From: Sphingomonas melonis
GTDB taxonomy: Bacteria; Pseudomonadota; Alphaproteobacteria; Sphingomonadales; Sphingomonadaceae
Length of the DNA: 64,000 nt
NCBI RefSeq assembly: GCF_013409985.1
Contig: NZ_JACCBY010000001.1
Location: 186,001 to 250,000 of the forward strand
Direction of reading: 5' to 3'
Shown in pieces: positions 34,159-42,247 of the stretch. The position numbers and the translations under genes were made by a program. The notes under the pieces were generated by a model, which did no database searches, had not been told where the DNA came from, and worked only from the letters and a program-made list of their open reading frames with translations. Every line of letters begins with the position of its first letter. The stretch's first letter is position 1.

Positions 34159-34676
34159 GCGAACCCGTGCGGGCCCCCACGTTGCGCAAGGCGCAGAATG
34201 GCGTCGCGCGCGGGATCGGGATTGGACTGGGACTGACGATCGCCGCGGCGATCCTCGGCTATAGCCGTAGCACCACGGCGATCCTGGAGAGCCGGCTGAC
34301 GACGCTCGGCATCGCCGCGCTCGTGCTCGGCCTGTGGCTGGCGGCGGCGATGGGCGATGTCGCGCGGCGACGGTTCACCTCCGCCGGCGCGATCGGCGGC
34401 AGCGACGGTGATCCGCGCGTCGATGTCGCCAATGCGATTCTGCGCAACACGGCGGAGCAGGCGCTGCTTGCCCTCGTCGCCTATAGCGCGCTGACGCTGG
34501 TCAGTGACTATGCGCGGGTGCCGGTCGCGCTGTTCGCCGCGTGCTTCACCGCCGGACGCCTGCTGTTCTGGACCGGCTATCGCGACGGGGCCGAGGCGCG
34601 CGCGCTCGGGTTCGCGCTGACCTTCTACCCCAGCGTCGCCGCGCTGCTGATGGCGGCGATCGCCGCGCTACGCTGA
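34155..34676 (+). CDS. MAPEG family membrane protein
   Basis: A 173-residue protein with four hydrophobic segments. R-V-D-V-A-N-A-I-L-R-N-T-A-E-Q-A-L-L at about residues 87-104 resembles the MAPEG R-x-x-x-N-x-x-E-x-x-x glutathione-binding region, and A-A-C-F-T-A-G-R-L-L-F-W-T-G-Y-R follows. MAPEG proteins include glutathione transferases and peroxidases of the membrane; the activity here is unknown. It starts with GTG inside the ubiH-type gene's stop (GTGA), so the two are coupled. Confidence 0.82.
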   Translation: MSEPVRAPTLRKAQNGVARGIGIGLGLTIAAAILGYSRSTTAILESRLTTLGIAALVLGLWLAAAMGDVARRRFTSAGAIGGSDGDPRVDVANAILRNTAEQALLALVAYSALTLVSDYARVPVALFAACFTAGRLLFWTGYRDGAEARALGFALTFYPSVAALLMAAIAALR

Positions 34677-34683
34677 GCCTGGG

Positions 34684-34825
34684 TCAGGCCCGCCGCTGGC
34701 GGAAGGCGAGCGCGCTCAGCACCGCGATGATGGACGCGGCACCCGCACCATAGAGCATCACCCAGCCGAACCCCTGCACCAGCGCCGTCCGCGCGACCGC
34801 CAATGTCGGCTGAACGGCGGGACTT
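34684..34825 (-). pseudogene. Remnant of an MFS transporter C-terminus
   Basis: The minus strand reads about 45 codons without a start: T-A-L-V-Q-G-F-G-W-V-M-L-Y-G-A-G-A-A-S-I-I, then A-V-L-S-A-L-A-F-R-Q-R-R-A and a stop at 34684. The pattern (a helix entry, aromatic residues, a hydrophobic helix and a short basic tail) resembles the last transmembrane helix of EmrB/QacA-type drug exporters. The open frame runs straight into the DUF4126 gene end with no upstream transporter sequence, which suggests a deletion remnant. The assignment rests on a short stretch. Confidence 0.4.
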
Positions 34826-35288
34826 AGGCCTTGCCGGACACCAGTCTGGGATTGGCGATCGCCAGGCCGGCGCCGAAGACGATCGCGTCCTCGACGAAGC
34901 CGGTGGTGGTCTGGCCATAGCGGCGCATCGCAGCACAGCGCAGCTGCCAGCCGAAATAGGAGGCGGCGAGCGCACTGCCGACCGCCACCGCGGCGCCGAG
35001 CACCTTCTTGTCACGTGGCGCCAAAGCGGCACCGGCATAAGCGGCGGTGACGCTGCGCACCGCCAGCCCGATCGGCACGATGCGGTCGGGCGCCGTCTTC
35101 ATCTTGTCGCCCGCCATTTCCGCGGCGGCGAACGCGGCAGTGCCGGCGGCGATGACCGGGTTGCGCAGCAGCGACTGCAACGGCAGATCGGCCGATATCT
35201 CCTTGCGGCGGGTCGCGGTGGCGATCACCGCCAGCGGAGTGATGCCACGCTGGCCGGCGACCAGACCGATGAGGAACGAACGGATCAT
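34824..35288 (-). CDS. DUF4126 family membrane protein
   Basis: A 154-residue protein beginning M-I-R-S-F-L-I-G-L-V-A-G-Q-R-G-I-T-P-L-A, a glycine-rich first helix typical of DUF4126. Several Ala-rich helices follow, and it ends D-A-I-V-F-G-A-G-L-A-I-A-N-P-R-L-V-S-G-K-A. No function is known for the family. The in-frame start at 35315 adds nine residues before the hydrophobic helix and is less likely. It ends against the transporter remnant. Confidence 0.75.
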   Translation of the reverse strand: MIRSFLIGLVAGQRGITPLAVIATATRRKEISADLPLQSLLRNPVIAAGTAAFAAAEMAGDKMKTAPDRIVPIGLAVRSVTAAYAGAALAPRDKKVLGAAVAVGSALAASYFGWQLRCAAMRRYGQTTTGFVEDAIVFGAGLAIANPRLVSGKA

Positions 35289-35421
35289 TGCTTGTGCCTT
35301 CCGAAACGGAGTCACACGCTACAATCCACGCGATCGCATCCGTATCCCGCAACAGCGGCGGCGCCCGGCCTATTCGACCTCCATCGCATGGCGCGGAGGA
35401 TAAGCCGGGCGCCGTCCGCGC

Positions 35422-35847
35422 TCAGACGAGCGTCAGGCCGACGTCGACGTTGCCGCGGGTCGCGTTCGAGTACGGGCAGATCTGATGCGCGGTCTCGACC
35501 AGCTGCTGCGCCTGCTCGCGCTCGACGCCGGGCAGCGACACCTGCAGGTCGGCGGTGATGCCGAAGCCGCCTTCCGAACGCGGGCCGATGCCGACCTTGG
35601 CGGTGACCGTCACGTCGTCGGGCACCTTGACCTTGAGCTCGCGACCCGCCGCCTTCAGCGCACCGATGAAGCAGGCCGAATAGCCCGCGGCGAACAATTG
35701 CTCGGGGTTGCTGCCGTCGCCGCCGGCGCCGCCCAGCTCCTTGGGCGTCGACAGCTGGACATCGATCTTGCCATCGTCCGAACGGGCATGGCCGTCGCGC
35801 CCGCCGGTGGCGGAGGCGGTGGTGCTGTACTTGACGTCGACCGACAT
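35422..35847 (-). CDS. ohr: Organic hydroperoxide resistance protein Ohr
   Basis: A 141-residue OsmC-fold thiol peroxidase. The two catalytic cysteines are in [13 protein letters not shown] and [13 protein letters not shown], and a G-G-R-D-G-H-A segment near residue 15 carries the conserved arginine. Ohr reduces organic peroxides using dihydrolipoyl partners. It diverges from the MarR-type regulator at 35964, and the shared 116 bp carry two CGATAAGCA-containing palindromes likely to be the regulator's operators. Confidence 0.95.
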   Translation of the reverse strand: MSVDVKYSTTASATGGRDGHARSDDGKIDVQLSTPKELGGAGGDGSNPEQLFAAGYSACFIGALKAAGRELKVKVPDDVTVTAKVGIGPRSEGGFGITADLQVSLPGVEREQAQQLVETAHQICPYSNATRGNVDVGLTLV

Positions 35848-35862
35848 GATGATTCTCCTGGT

Positions 35863-35880
35863 TGCTTATCGCGATAAGCA
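35863..35880. promoter_or_regulatory. Perfect 18-bp palindrome, candidate OhrR operator 1
   Basis: TGCTTATCGCGATAAGCA is a perfect inverted repeat 15 bp upstream of the ohr start. It is AT-rich in an otherwise GC-rich context and recurs in degenerate form at 35912. A MarR-family dimer would fit its 9-bp half-sites. Confidence 0.75.
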
Positions 35881-35911
35881 TTTAGGCGAGGCGCCGTCAT
35901 CCGTCCAGAAC

Positions 35912-35929
35912 TATTTGTCGCGATAAGCA
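35912..35929. promoter_or_regulatory. Degenerate copy of the palindrome, candidate OhrR operator 2
   Basis: TATTTGTCGCGATAAGCA keeps the right half-site CGATAAGCA and the core TCGCGA of operator 1, with changes in the left half. It lies 34 bp before the ohrR ATG, so it could serve autoregulation. Confidence 0.65.
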
Positions 35930-35963
35930 TTTTTGTGCTAGGCGACCGGTGAGGAGAGTGACG

Positions 35964-36422
35964 ATGCCCGGCCCGCTGCCGCTCGATGAACAGCTGTGTT
36001 TCTCGCTATATGCCGCGACGATCGCAATTAACCGCGCCTACAAGCCGGTGCTCGATCGCCTCGGCATCACATATCCGCAATTCCTGGTGCTCCAGGTGCT
36101 CAGCGGTGCGGAGGAGGGGGTGCCGATCGGTACGATCGCCGAGCGGCTGGCGCTCGAACCGAGCACGATCACGCCGCTGGCGAAGCGGCTCGAGGTGGCG
36201 GGGCTCGTCACCCGGCTGCGCAATCCCGCCGACGAGCGGCAGGTTCGTGTCCGCCTCACCGACAAGGGCCGGGATTGCTGGCGCGAGACCGGCTGCCTCG
36301 CGCCGATGATCGTGGAGCGTACCGGGATCAGCCGCGAACGGCTCGCCGCGCTCAATGCGGAAGTGACGGCGTTGCGGCGTGCGCTGGTTTCCGATCCGGC
36401 GGCGGCGCCCGCCACCGCCTGA
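35964..36422 (+). CDS. ohrR: MarR family regulator, OhrR type
   Basis: A 152-residue winged-helix repressor. L-D-E-Q-L-C-F-S-L-Y near residue 11 holds the reactive cysteine that sensor OhrR proteins use to detect organic peroxides. P-V-L-D-R-L-G-I-T-Y-P-Q-F-L-V-L follows, then the DNA-binding helices and wing L-A-L-E-P-S-T-I-T-P-L-A-K-R-L and D-E-R-Q-V-R-V-R-L-T. A GAGGAG motif precedes the ATG at 35964, which is preferred over the GTG at 35949. It is divergent from ohr, its expected target. Confidence 0.93.
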   Translation: MPGPLPLDEQLCFSLYAATIAINRAYKPVLDRLGITYPQFLVLQVLSGAEEGVPIGTIAERLALEPSTITPLAKRLEVAGLVTRLRNPADERQVRVRLTDKGRDCWRETGCLAPMIVERTGISRERLAALNAEVTALRRALVSDPAAAPATA

Positions 36423-36432
36423 CCGGCAAACG

Positions 36433-36663
36433 TCAGGCGCGCGGCTCGGCGCGCGCGCCGGCGATCATCCGCCGAGCAATCGCCCGTACGGCTTCGTCGT
36501 CCTTGCTGCCGTCGCCGGCGGGATCGCCGAGATGGTCGAGGCTGCGCTCCATCACGTCGAGCAGGCCGGGATGGCGATCCTCGACATATTCCATCAGCTT
36601 GAACAGCAGATGTTCGGTGGCGATCTCGCGCTGGCGGGTGCGAATGGCGGTGTCGTCGGTCAT
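36433..36663 (-). CDS. Hypothetical protein, 76 residues
   Basis: From the ATG at 36663 the protein reads M-T-D-D-T-A-I-R-T-R-Q-R-E-I-A-T-E-H-L-L, then Y-V-E-D-R-H-P-G-L-L-D-V-M-E-R-S-L and a basic tail A-I-A-R-R-M-I-A-G-A-R. It is soluble and mostly helical. A strong AGGAGG lies seven bases upstream, which decides the start over 36741. It converges on ohrR with a 10-bp gap. I do not recognise a family. Confidence 0.65.
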   Translation of the reverse strand: MTDDTAIRTRQREIATEHLLFKLMEYVEDRHPGLLDVMERSLDHLGDPAGDGSKDDEAVRAIARRMIAGARAEPRA

Positions 36664-36786
36664 GAAGCCTCCTGTGAGAGAGGCGCAACGCATCATCGCG
36701 CGGTTGGTGACGCGCGTCGCGTTGCCGATTGCGCGGAACATTCCGCGCCCCGCGCCGCTTCCCCCTGACTTTTCGGGAGAAATGCG

Positions 36787-37155
36787 ATGGACGACAGCCG
36801 TTTGTGGAGCTTCGAGCAGAGCCTGTGGACCGAGGGTCCAGACAATTACCGCGAGAAGGTCGACCCGGAGGTGGTCATGGTGCTGCCGCGCCCGCCGTTC
36901 GTACTGCGCGGCAACGATGCGATCGACGCGGTCGCCGATACGCCGGTATGGGACGCGGCGACGCTGAGCGAGCGGCAGGTCTCACGGCCGCAGGAGGGCC
37001 TGATCGTGATCGGCTATCACGTCCACGCCGAGCGTGACGGTGAGGCCTATGAGGCGCACTGCACCTCGACGATCCGCCGCCTCGAACACGAGGTGTGGCG
37101 AGTCGTTCAGCATCAGCAGAGCCCGGTGCTCGCCAAGGCGGTCGCGAACGGCTGA
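36787..37155 (+). CDS. SnoaL/NTF2-like (DUF4440-type) protein
   Basis: A 122-residue protein: L-W-S-F-E-Q-S-L-W-T-E-G near the start, Y-R-E-K-V-D-P-E-V-V-M-V-L-P, and C-T-S-T-I-R-R-L-E-H-E-V-W-R-V-V-Q-H-Q-Q-S at the end. Helix, pit-lining strands and a final R-V-V-x-H-Q strand are typical of the NTF2-like fold that includes DUF4440. No ligand can be named. A GGGAG motif sits eight bases before the ATG. A long hairpin follows the stop. Confidence 0.68.
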   Translation: MDDSRLWSFEQSLWTEGPDNYREKVDPEVVMVLPRPPFVLRGNDAIDAVADTPVWDAATLSERQVSRPQEGLIVIGYHVHAERDGEAYEAHCTSTIRRLEHEVWRVVQHQQSPVLAKAVANG

Positions 37156-37161
37156 CGCACC

Positions 37162-37191
37162 ACCGCCGTCCGGCCGGGGCCGGACGGCGGT
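37162..37191. terminator. Bidirectional hairpin between the NTF2-like gene and rpsU
   Basis: ACCGCCGTCCGGCC and its exact complement GGCCGGACGGCGGT are separated by GG, a 14-bp potential stem starting six bases after one stop and ending 18 bp from the other. No U-tract is present. Placement between convergent genes suggests a shared terminator. Confidence 0.65.
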
Positions 37192-37209
37192 ACCATCATC
37201 CGATCGGGA

Positions 37210-37410
37210 TCAGCGGTCGCGTTCGGCGCGCTTGCGGTCGGCCTTGCGGGCACGGCTCACGGCGGCGGCATGCTCGCGCGCGCGCTTCTCCGACGGCTTC
37301 TCGTAATGCCGGCGGAGCTTCATCTCGCGGTAGACACCCTCCCGCTGGAGCTTCTTCTTCAGGGCGCGGAGGGCTTGATCGACATTATTGTCGCGAACGA
37401 TGATCTGCAT
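37210..37410 (-). CDS. rpsU: 30S ribosomal protein S21
   Basis: A 66-residue basic protein: [22 protein letters not shown], then [15 protein letters not shown] and an Arg/Lys-rich tail. This is the complete S21 pattern. It sits near the anti-Shine-Dalgarno region of 16S rRNA in the small subunit. It is monocistronic here, between an alpha/beta hydrolase gene and a convergent small gene. Confidence 0.97.
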   Translation of the reverse strand: MQIIVRDNNVDQALRALKKKLQREGVYREMKLRRHYEKPSEKRAREHAAAVSRARKADRKRAERDR

Positions 37411-37444
37411 GGAAGGTCTTTGCTTTCGGTGGGCACCAATGCGC

Positions 37445-38329
37445 CTAATTGAAGTTCTTGCGCGCCAGCGTCAACCGTGGATCGTGGCAGAATCGGCAAT
37501 TCGGCCCGACAAAGGCGGCTTTTGCGGCGGTTTTGCCCTTTAACTGCCAGTCGAGCCAGTTGGTTGCGACGATTGCCCCGAGTCCGCCATGCGGCTGCAT
37601 ATAGGTGCCACCGTGGCCGACGGGGATGTTGACCAGCGCCGCGGGAACGCGGGTGATTCGCGCGAAATCGTCGGTGCCGTTCGCCGCGGCGATGTCGGTC
37701 GGGCCGCCGAGCACATAGAGTATCGGTCCATGCAGCCCGGCGAGCAGCGCCTTGTCGGAGACGATTCCACCGATCGGATTGGCGCCGTCCGGAAAGAAGC
37801 CGCTGTTCATGATGACCGCGGTCCTGACCCGTGGGTCCTGCGCGGTCGCCAGCGCCTGTAGCCCGCCGCAGCTCCATCCCGACGCCGCGACCTGATCGAC
37901 CGCGATATGGCCGCGCAGCGGACTGCCGGCGCGGCCGTTCTCGCGCTGCGCCCAGTCGATCGCGTCCGCCAGCAGGCGAGTCGGCGTCGCCACGGTCAGC
38001 TTGGCGCCGGGCTGCGCAGCAGGCTGGGGCGCCGCTGCCGTAGCGGGCAGGCGGCCCGACGCGATGACGAGATAGCCGTGCGAGGCGATCTCCAGCAGGT
38101 GATTGCGCGAGCTGGTGCCATCCGCACTGCACCCGCCATTGCCCCACACGTAGATGCCGAGCCGCTCGCCCTTCAGCTTCGACAGATCGGCGGGGCGGTA
38201 GACGACATGATCGGGCAAATCGGCGCGCGTCTCGAACAGCGCGGGATAGCGGCCGCTGCCGCGTTCGGGAGTCTGGGCGGGAAGGGCGCTGCCGGCGAGC
38301 AGCGCGGCGACGGCGAAGAACAGGCGCAT
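37445..38329 (-). CDS. Secreted alpha/beta hydrolase
   Basis: From the ATG at 38329 there are 294 residues with signal [19 protein letters not shown]. The alpha/beta-hydrolase core has [11 protein letters not shown] near residue 62 (oxyanion turn), the nucleophile elbow [12 protein letters not shown], and [10 protein letters not shown] for the histidine. The tail reads [10 protein letters not shown]. The elbow G-W-S-C-G-G centres on a serine followed by cysteine. The substrate is unknown. The in-frame start at 38491 lacks a signal peptide and is rejected. Confidence 0.8.
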   Translation of the reverse strand: MRLFFAVAALLAGSALPAQTPERGSGRYPALFETRADLPDHVVYRPADLSKLKGERLGIYVWGNGGCSADGTSSRNHLLEIASHGYLVIASGRLPATAAAPQPAAQPGAKLTVATPTRLLADAIDWAQRENGRAGSPLRGHIAVDQVAASGWSCGGLQALATAQDPRVRTAVIMNSGFFPDGANPIGGIVSDKALLAGLHGPILYVLGGPTDIAAANGTDDFARITRVPAALVNIPVGHGGTYMQPHGGLGAIVATNWLDWQLKGKTAAKAAFVGPNCRFCHDPRLTLARKNFN

Positions 38330-38565
38330 GATCGACCCCGACGGGATGGAGTAACGGTCGGCACGGTGCCGTCCGGGCGGCCGATTGGCCAGCGAAAACA
38401 CGGGCAAGTTTCTGCAATTGGCCAAGTATTTGGGCGCGTACCGATTGGGGCCGGTCACCACGCATCGCGACCATTGCTGCCATTGGACCATTTCGGTACA
38501 TGATCTGTGGCGGTCGCTGACCGCTCGTGCCGCTCAGGGCTGGATCATCGACAGAAATGGACGCC

Positions 38566-41500
38566 ATGAACGAGCGGGAGACGCGAAGGGTCGCAGCCCT
38601 GGCCCGCTATGCGGTGATGGATTCGCCGCCCGAGGCATCATTCGACGAACTCGCCGCGCTGACCGCGCAATTGTGCGACGCGCCGATCGCCGTGGTCAAT
38701 CTGATCGGTGCCGACCGCCAGTTCTTCAAGGCGGAGGTCGGCCTCGGCGTGCGGTCGACGCCGCTGGAAAGCTCGTTCTGCGCCAAGGCGTTGCTGGAGG
38801 AGGACCTGCTTGTCGTCCCCGACCTGACGCGCGACGACCGCTTCGACTGCAATCCCCTGGTCACCGGCGAACCGCACATCCGTGCCTATGCCGGCGCGCT
38901 GCTGAAGACCGAGGAGGGGCTGGCGATCGGGACGCTCTGCGTGCTCGACCATCGCCCCCGCCCGTTCACCGCGCTCCAGCAGACGACGCTGGCCGTGCTC
39001 GCGCGGCAGGTGATGGCACAGCTCGACCTGCGCCGTGCGGTGGCGGATCGCGACCGCCGCTACGACCAGTTGCGCGCCAGCGAGGAGCGGCTTCAGCTCA
39101 TCCTCGACAGCGCGCGCGACTATGCGATCATCACCACCGACACCGATCGCCATATCACCAGCTGGTCCGCCGGCGCGGAGGCGACGTTCGAATGGACCGA
39201 ACCGCAGGCGATCGGCCGGCGGCTCGACGAGCTGTTCGTTCCCGACGACCGCCGCGCCGGCCTGCCGGCGCGCGAATGCGCCACCGCGCTCGCGACCGGC
39301 TGCGCGCCCGACGTGCGCTGGCATTTGCGCGCCGACGGCACGCGCGTGTTCATGACCGGATCGACGCACCCGATCATCGAGCGCGACGGTCGCCATACCG
39401 GCTTCCTCAAGATCGCGCGCAACGAGACGCGCGAGCGCAGCCAGGCCGAGGAACTGGCGCGGACCCGGATCGAGCTGATCGACAGCGAGGATCGGTTCCG
39501 CAACATGGCCGACCATGCGCCGGTAATGATGTGGGTCACCGATCGCGATGGCCGCTGCACCTATCTCAACCGCCGCTGGTACGATTTCACCGGCCAGAGC
39601 GCCGACGAGGCGGGGGGATCGGGCTGGCTCGACGCCACCCACCCCGACGACCGGGCGGCGGCGGCGGCGATCTTCCGCCGCGCGCATGATGCCCGGCAGC
39701 CGTTCCGGCTCGACTATCGGCTGCGCCATGCCGACGGCGCCTATCATTGGGCGATCGATGCCGCTTCGCCGCGCTTCGGCCCCGGCGGCGAGTTCCTCGG
39801 CTATATCGGCTCGGTCATCGACATCCACGACCGGCGGGAGGCCGAGCAGCGGCTCGCCGACAGCGAGGCGCGCTACCGCACCCTGTTCGAATCGATCGAA
39901 TCGGGCTTCTGCGTCGTCGAGGTGGCGCCCGGCAGCGCGGACACGCCGACCGATTATCGCATCGTCGAGGCCAATCCCGCTTTCTATCGCCAGACCGGCT
40001 TCCGCAAGGCGATCCACGGCCGCTGGCTGCGCGAATCGATGCCCGAGCTCGAGGAGCATTGGTACGACATCTACGGTCGTGTCGCCGCGAGCGGCGAGCC
40101 GGTGCGGTTCGAACAGGGGTCGGCGGCGCTCGGCCGCTGGTTCGACATCGCGGCCTTCCGCGTCGGCGCGCCCGACGATCGTCGCGTCGCGGTGCTGTTC
40201 AACGACATTTCCGCCCGCCGCAGCGCCGAAGAGGCGCTGACGCGGCTCAACGCACGGCTGGAGGACGAGGTTGCCGAGCGTACCGCCGAGCGCGACCGGA
40301 TGTGGGAATTGTCGCCCGACCTGATGCTGGTGATGGACGGCACGGGCGTGATCCGCCGCGCCAATCCGGCCTGGACGCGGATGCTCGGCTATCAGGCGGA
40401 CGAACTGGTCGGCCATCACGTCCGCGACTTCATCGTCGCCGAGGATCATGACGAGACGATCGGCGCCTACGAACGCGCCGCGGCGGGCGGCAAGTCCGAC
40501 ATCGAGAATCGCTATCGCCACAAGGACGGCTCGATCCGCTGGATCTCCTGGGTGGCGGCGCCGGCGGGCGACATGACCTATGCCTCCGGCCGCGACGTCA
40601 CCGCTGAGCGGGAGCAGGCGGCGGCGCTGGCGCAGGCCGAGGAACAGCTCCGTCAGGCGCAGAAGATGGAGGCGGTGGGCCAGCTCACCGGCGGCATCGC
40701 GCATGATTTCAACAATCTGCTCACCGGCGTCATCGGATCGCTCGACCTGTTGCAGCGGCGGCTCGCGCGCGGCGAAACCGACAAGGTGGAGAAATATGCC
40801 ACCGCCGCGATCACCTCGGCGAACCGGGCGGCGGCGCTGACGCACCGGCTGCTCGCCTTCTCGCGCCGGCAGCCGCTCGACCCCAAGGCGGTCGATGCCA
40901 ACCGGCTGGTCACCGGCATGGACGAACTCCTCCGCCGCACGATCGGCGAGAGCATCGCCCTGGAGATGGTGACCGCGATCGGCCTGTGGCGAACGCGCTG
41001 CGACCCGCATCAGCTCGAAAGCGCGATCCTCAACCTGGCGATCAACGCGCGCGACGCGATGCCCGACGGCGGCACGCTGATCATCGAGACGTGCAACGCG
41101 ACGCTCGACGAGGCGGCGGTCGCGCAACTGCGCGAGGTACGGCCGGGCGAGTATGTCTGCGTCTGCGTCACCGATACCGGCACCGGCATGTCGCCCGAGA
41201 CGATCGAGCGCGCCTTCGAACCCTTCTTCACCACCAAGCCGATCGGCCAGGGCACCGGCCTCGGCCTGTCGATGATCTATGGCTTCGCCCGCCAGTCCGA
41301 AGGCTATGTCCGCATCTATTCGGAGCTCGGCCGCGGCACCGCGATCAAATTGTATCTGCCGCGCCATCATGGCGAGGCCGAGGTTGCGGACGCCGTGGGC
41401 AACGGCCCCGACGACGCGCATCGGGCCGAGGAGGGCGAGGTGGTGCTGGTCGTCGAGGACGAGACCGCGGTGCGCAACCTCGTCGTCGAGGTGTTGCAGG

Positions 41501-41808
41501 ACCTCGGCTATCGTGCGGTCGAGGCCTCCGATGGCCCGACGGGGCTGAGCCTGCTGCAATCGGCGATGCGCGTCGACCTGCTCGTCACCGACATCGGCCT
41601 GCCCGGGCTCAACGGCCGCCAGGTCGCCGACGCCGCCCGTCAGCAGCGCCCCGAGCTGAAGGTGCTGTTCATGACCGGCTATGCCGAGAATGCGACAATC
41701 GCCAACGGTTTCCTGGAACCTGGCATGCAGATGATCACCAAGCCCTTCGCCATCGATGCCCTCACCGCGCGCATCCGCGGAATGATCGAAGGCACGTCAG
41801 GCACTTAG
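38566..41808 (+). CDS. Hybrid sensor histidine kinase: GAF, four PAS domains, kinase, receiver
   Basis: From the ATG at 38566 there are 1080 residues and no membrane segment. A GAF domain covers about residues 10-165. PAS domains begin near 175, 305, 435 and 575. The HisKA box is G-G-I-A-H-D-F-N-N-L-L with phospho-accepting H713, the ATPase has N-L-A-I-N-A-R-D-A-M and G-T-G-L-G-L-S, and the C-terminal receiver has V-V-E-D-E and acceptor D1009 in V-T-D-I-G-L-P-G. It is a soluble multi-sensor hybrid kinase; no partner gene is adjacent, and the ligand or light cofactor cannot be inferred. ATG 38557 is an alternative. The preceding 236 bp show no other gene. Confidence 0.9.
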   Translation: MNERETRRVAALARYAVMDSPPEASFDELAALTAQLCDAPIAVVNLIGADRQFFKAEVGLGVRSTPLESSFCAKALLEEDLLVVPDLTRDDRFDCNPLVTGEPHIRAYAGALLKTEEGLAIGTLCVLDHRPRPFTALQQTTLAVLARQVMAQLDLRRAVADRDRRYDQLRASEERLQLILDSARDYAIITTDTDRHITSWSAGAEATFEWTEPQAIGRRLDELFVPDDRRAGLPARECATALATGCAPDVRWHLRADGTRVFMTGSTHPIIERDGRHTGFLKIARNETRERSQAEELARTRIELIDSEDRFRNMADHAPVMMWVTDRDGRCTYLNRRWYDFTGQSADEAGGSGWLDATHPDDRAAAAAIFRRAHDARQPFRLDYRLRHADGAYHWAIDAASPRFGPGGEFLGYIGSVIDIHDRREAEQRLADSEARYRTLFESIESGFCVVEVAPGSADTPTDYRIVEANPAFYRQTGFRKAIHGRWLRESMPELEEHWYDIYGRVAASGEPVRFEQGSAALGRWFDIAAFRVGAPDDRRVAVLFNDISARRSAEEALTRLNARLEDEVAERTAERDRMWELSPDLMLVMDGTGVIRRANPAWTRMLGYQADELVGHHVRDFIVAEDHDETIGAYERAAAGGKSDIENRYRHKDGSIRWISWVAAPAGDMTYASGRDVTAEREQAAALAQAEEQLRQAQKMEAVGQLTGGIAHDFNNLLTGVIGSLDLLQRRLARGETDKVEKYATAAITSANRAAALTHRLLAFSRRQPLDPKAVDANRLVTGMDELLRRTIGESIALEMVTAIGLWRTRCDPHQLESAILNLAINARDAMPDGGTLIIETCNATLDEAAVAQLREVRPGEYVCVCVTDTGTGMSPETIERAFEPFFTTKPIGQGTGLGLSMIYGFARQSEGYVRIYSELGRGTAIKLYLPRHHGEAEVADAVGNGPDDAHRAEEGEVVLVVEDETAVRNLVVEVLQDLGYRAVEASDGPTGLSLLQSAMRVDLLVTDIGLPGLNGRQVADAARQQRPELKVLFMTGYAENATIANGFLEPGMQMITKPFAIDALTARIRGMIEGTSGT

Positions 41809-42019
41809 CTGCGGCGGCGGCAACGACCGTGCGTTCACCGCGCCGGGCGAATCGCGGAGGTTTCGAGGGATGAGCGTGCGATCCGATCGCGTGCTCGTTC
41901 ATGGAGGCGGTCAAGACAGAACGCATGGACTCACGACCAGCCGAGGGGCGGATCGGACACGTTCCGATGCAATGATGATAAGGCCGATCGATCTGATCGG
42001 CAGTTCTCGCTTGGAGAAC

Positions 42020-42094
42020 TGGAGCGGGCGAAGGGATTCGAACCCTCGACCCCAACCTTGGCAAGGTTGTGCTCTACCCCTGAGCTACGCCCGC
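42020..42094 (-). tRNA. tRNA-Gly (anticodon GCC)
   Basis: The minus strand from 42094 folds as a complete cloverleaf: acceptor GCGGGCG/CGCCCGC, D arm GCTC-AGGGGTA-GAGC, anticodon stem CAACC/GGTTG with loop TTGCCAA (anticodon GCC), T arm GAGGG-TTCGAAT-CCCTT, discriminator T and an encoded CCA end. It decodes GGC/GGU. It is isolated, transcribed away from imuA, and the 211 bp between the hybrid kinase and this gene hold nothing else I can support. Confidence 0.97.
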
Positions 42095-42228
42095 TCTGGC
42101 GCCGTGTGCCGGTTGCTCTTGCGAGCCACCGTTTGGGTGAGGCGCGCCACTAGCAGCGCTTGTCGGGGGCTGCAACAGCAATCGTACAAAAACAGCAACA
42201 CGATTTCGGCTTGGCGACTCGACCACTA

Positions 42229-42243
42229 GAACATTACAAGAAC
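42229..42243 (+). promoter_or_regulatory. LexA (SOS) box upstream of imuA
   Basis: GAAC-ATTACAA-GAAC matches the alphaproteobacterial LexA operator (GAAC-N7-GAAC, equivalent to GTTC-N7-GTTC on the other strand). It ends four bases before the imuA ATG, so LexA binding would block transcription initiation or elongation at the gene start. Confidence 0.87.
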
Positions 42244-42247
42244 ATAT

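Noticed and set aside
36731..36748. GCGCGGAA-CA-TTCCGCGC as a regulatory palindrome or EcfG promoter
   Set aside because: No GTT follows the GGAAC at 16-17 bp, and the hairpin sits in a short gap between two small genes without other support.
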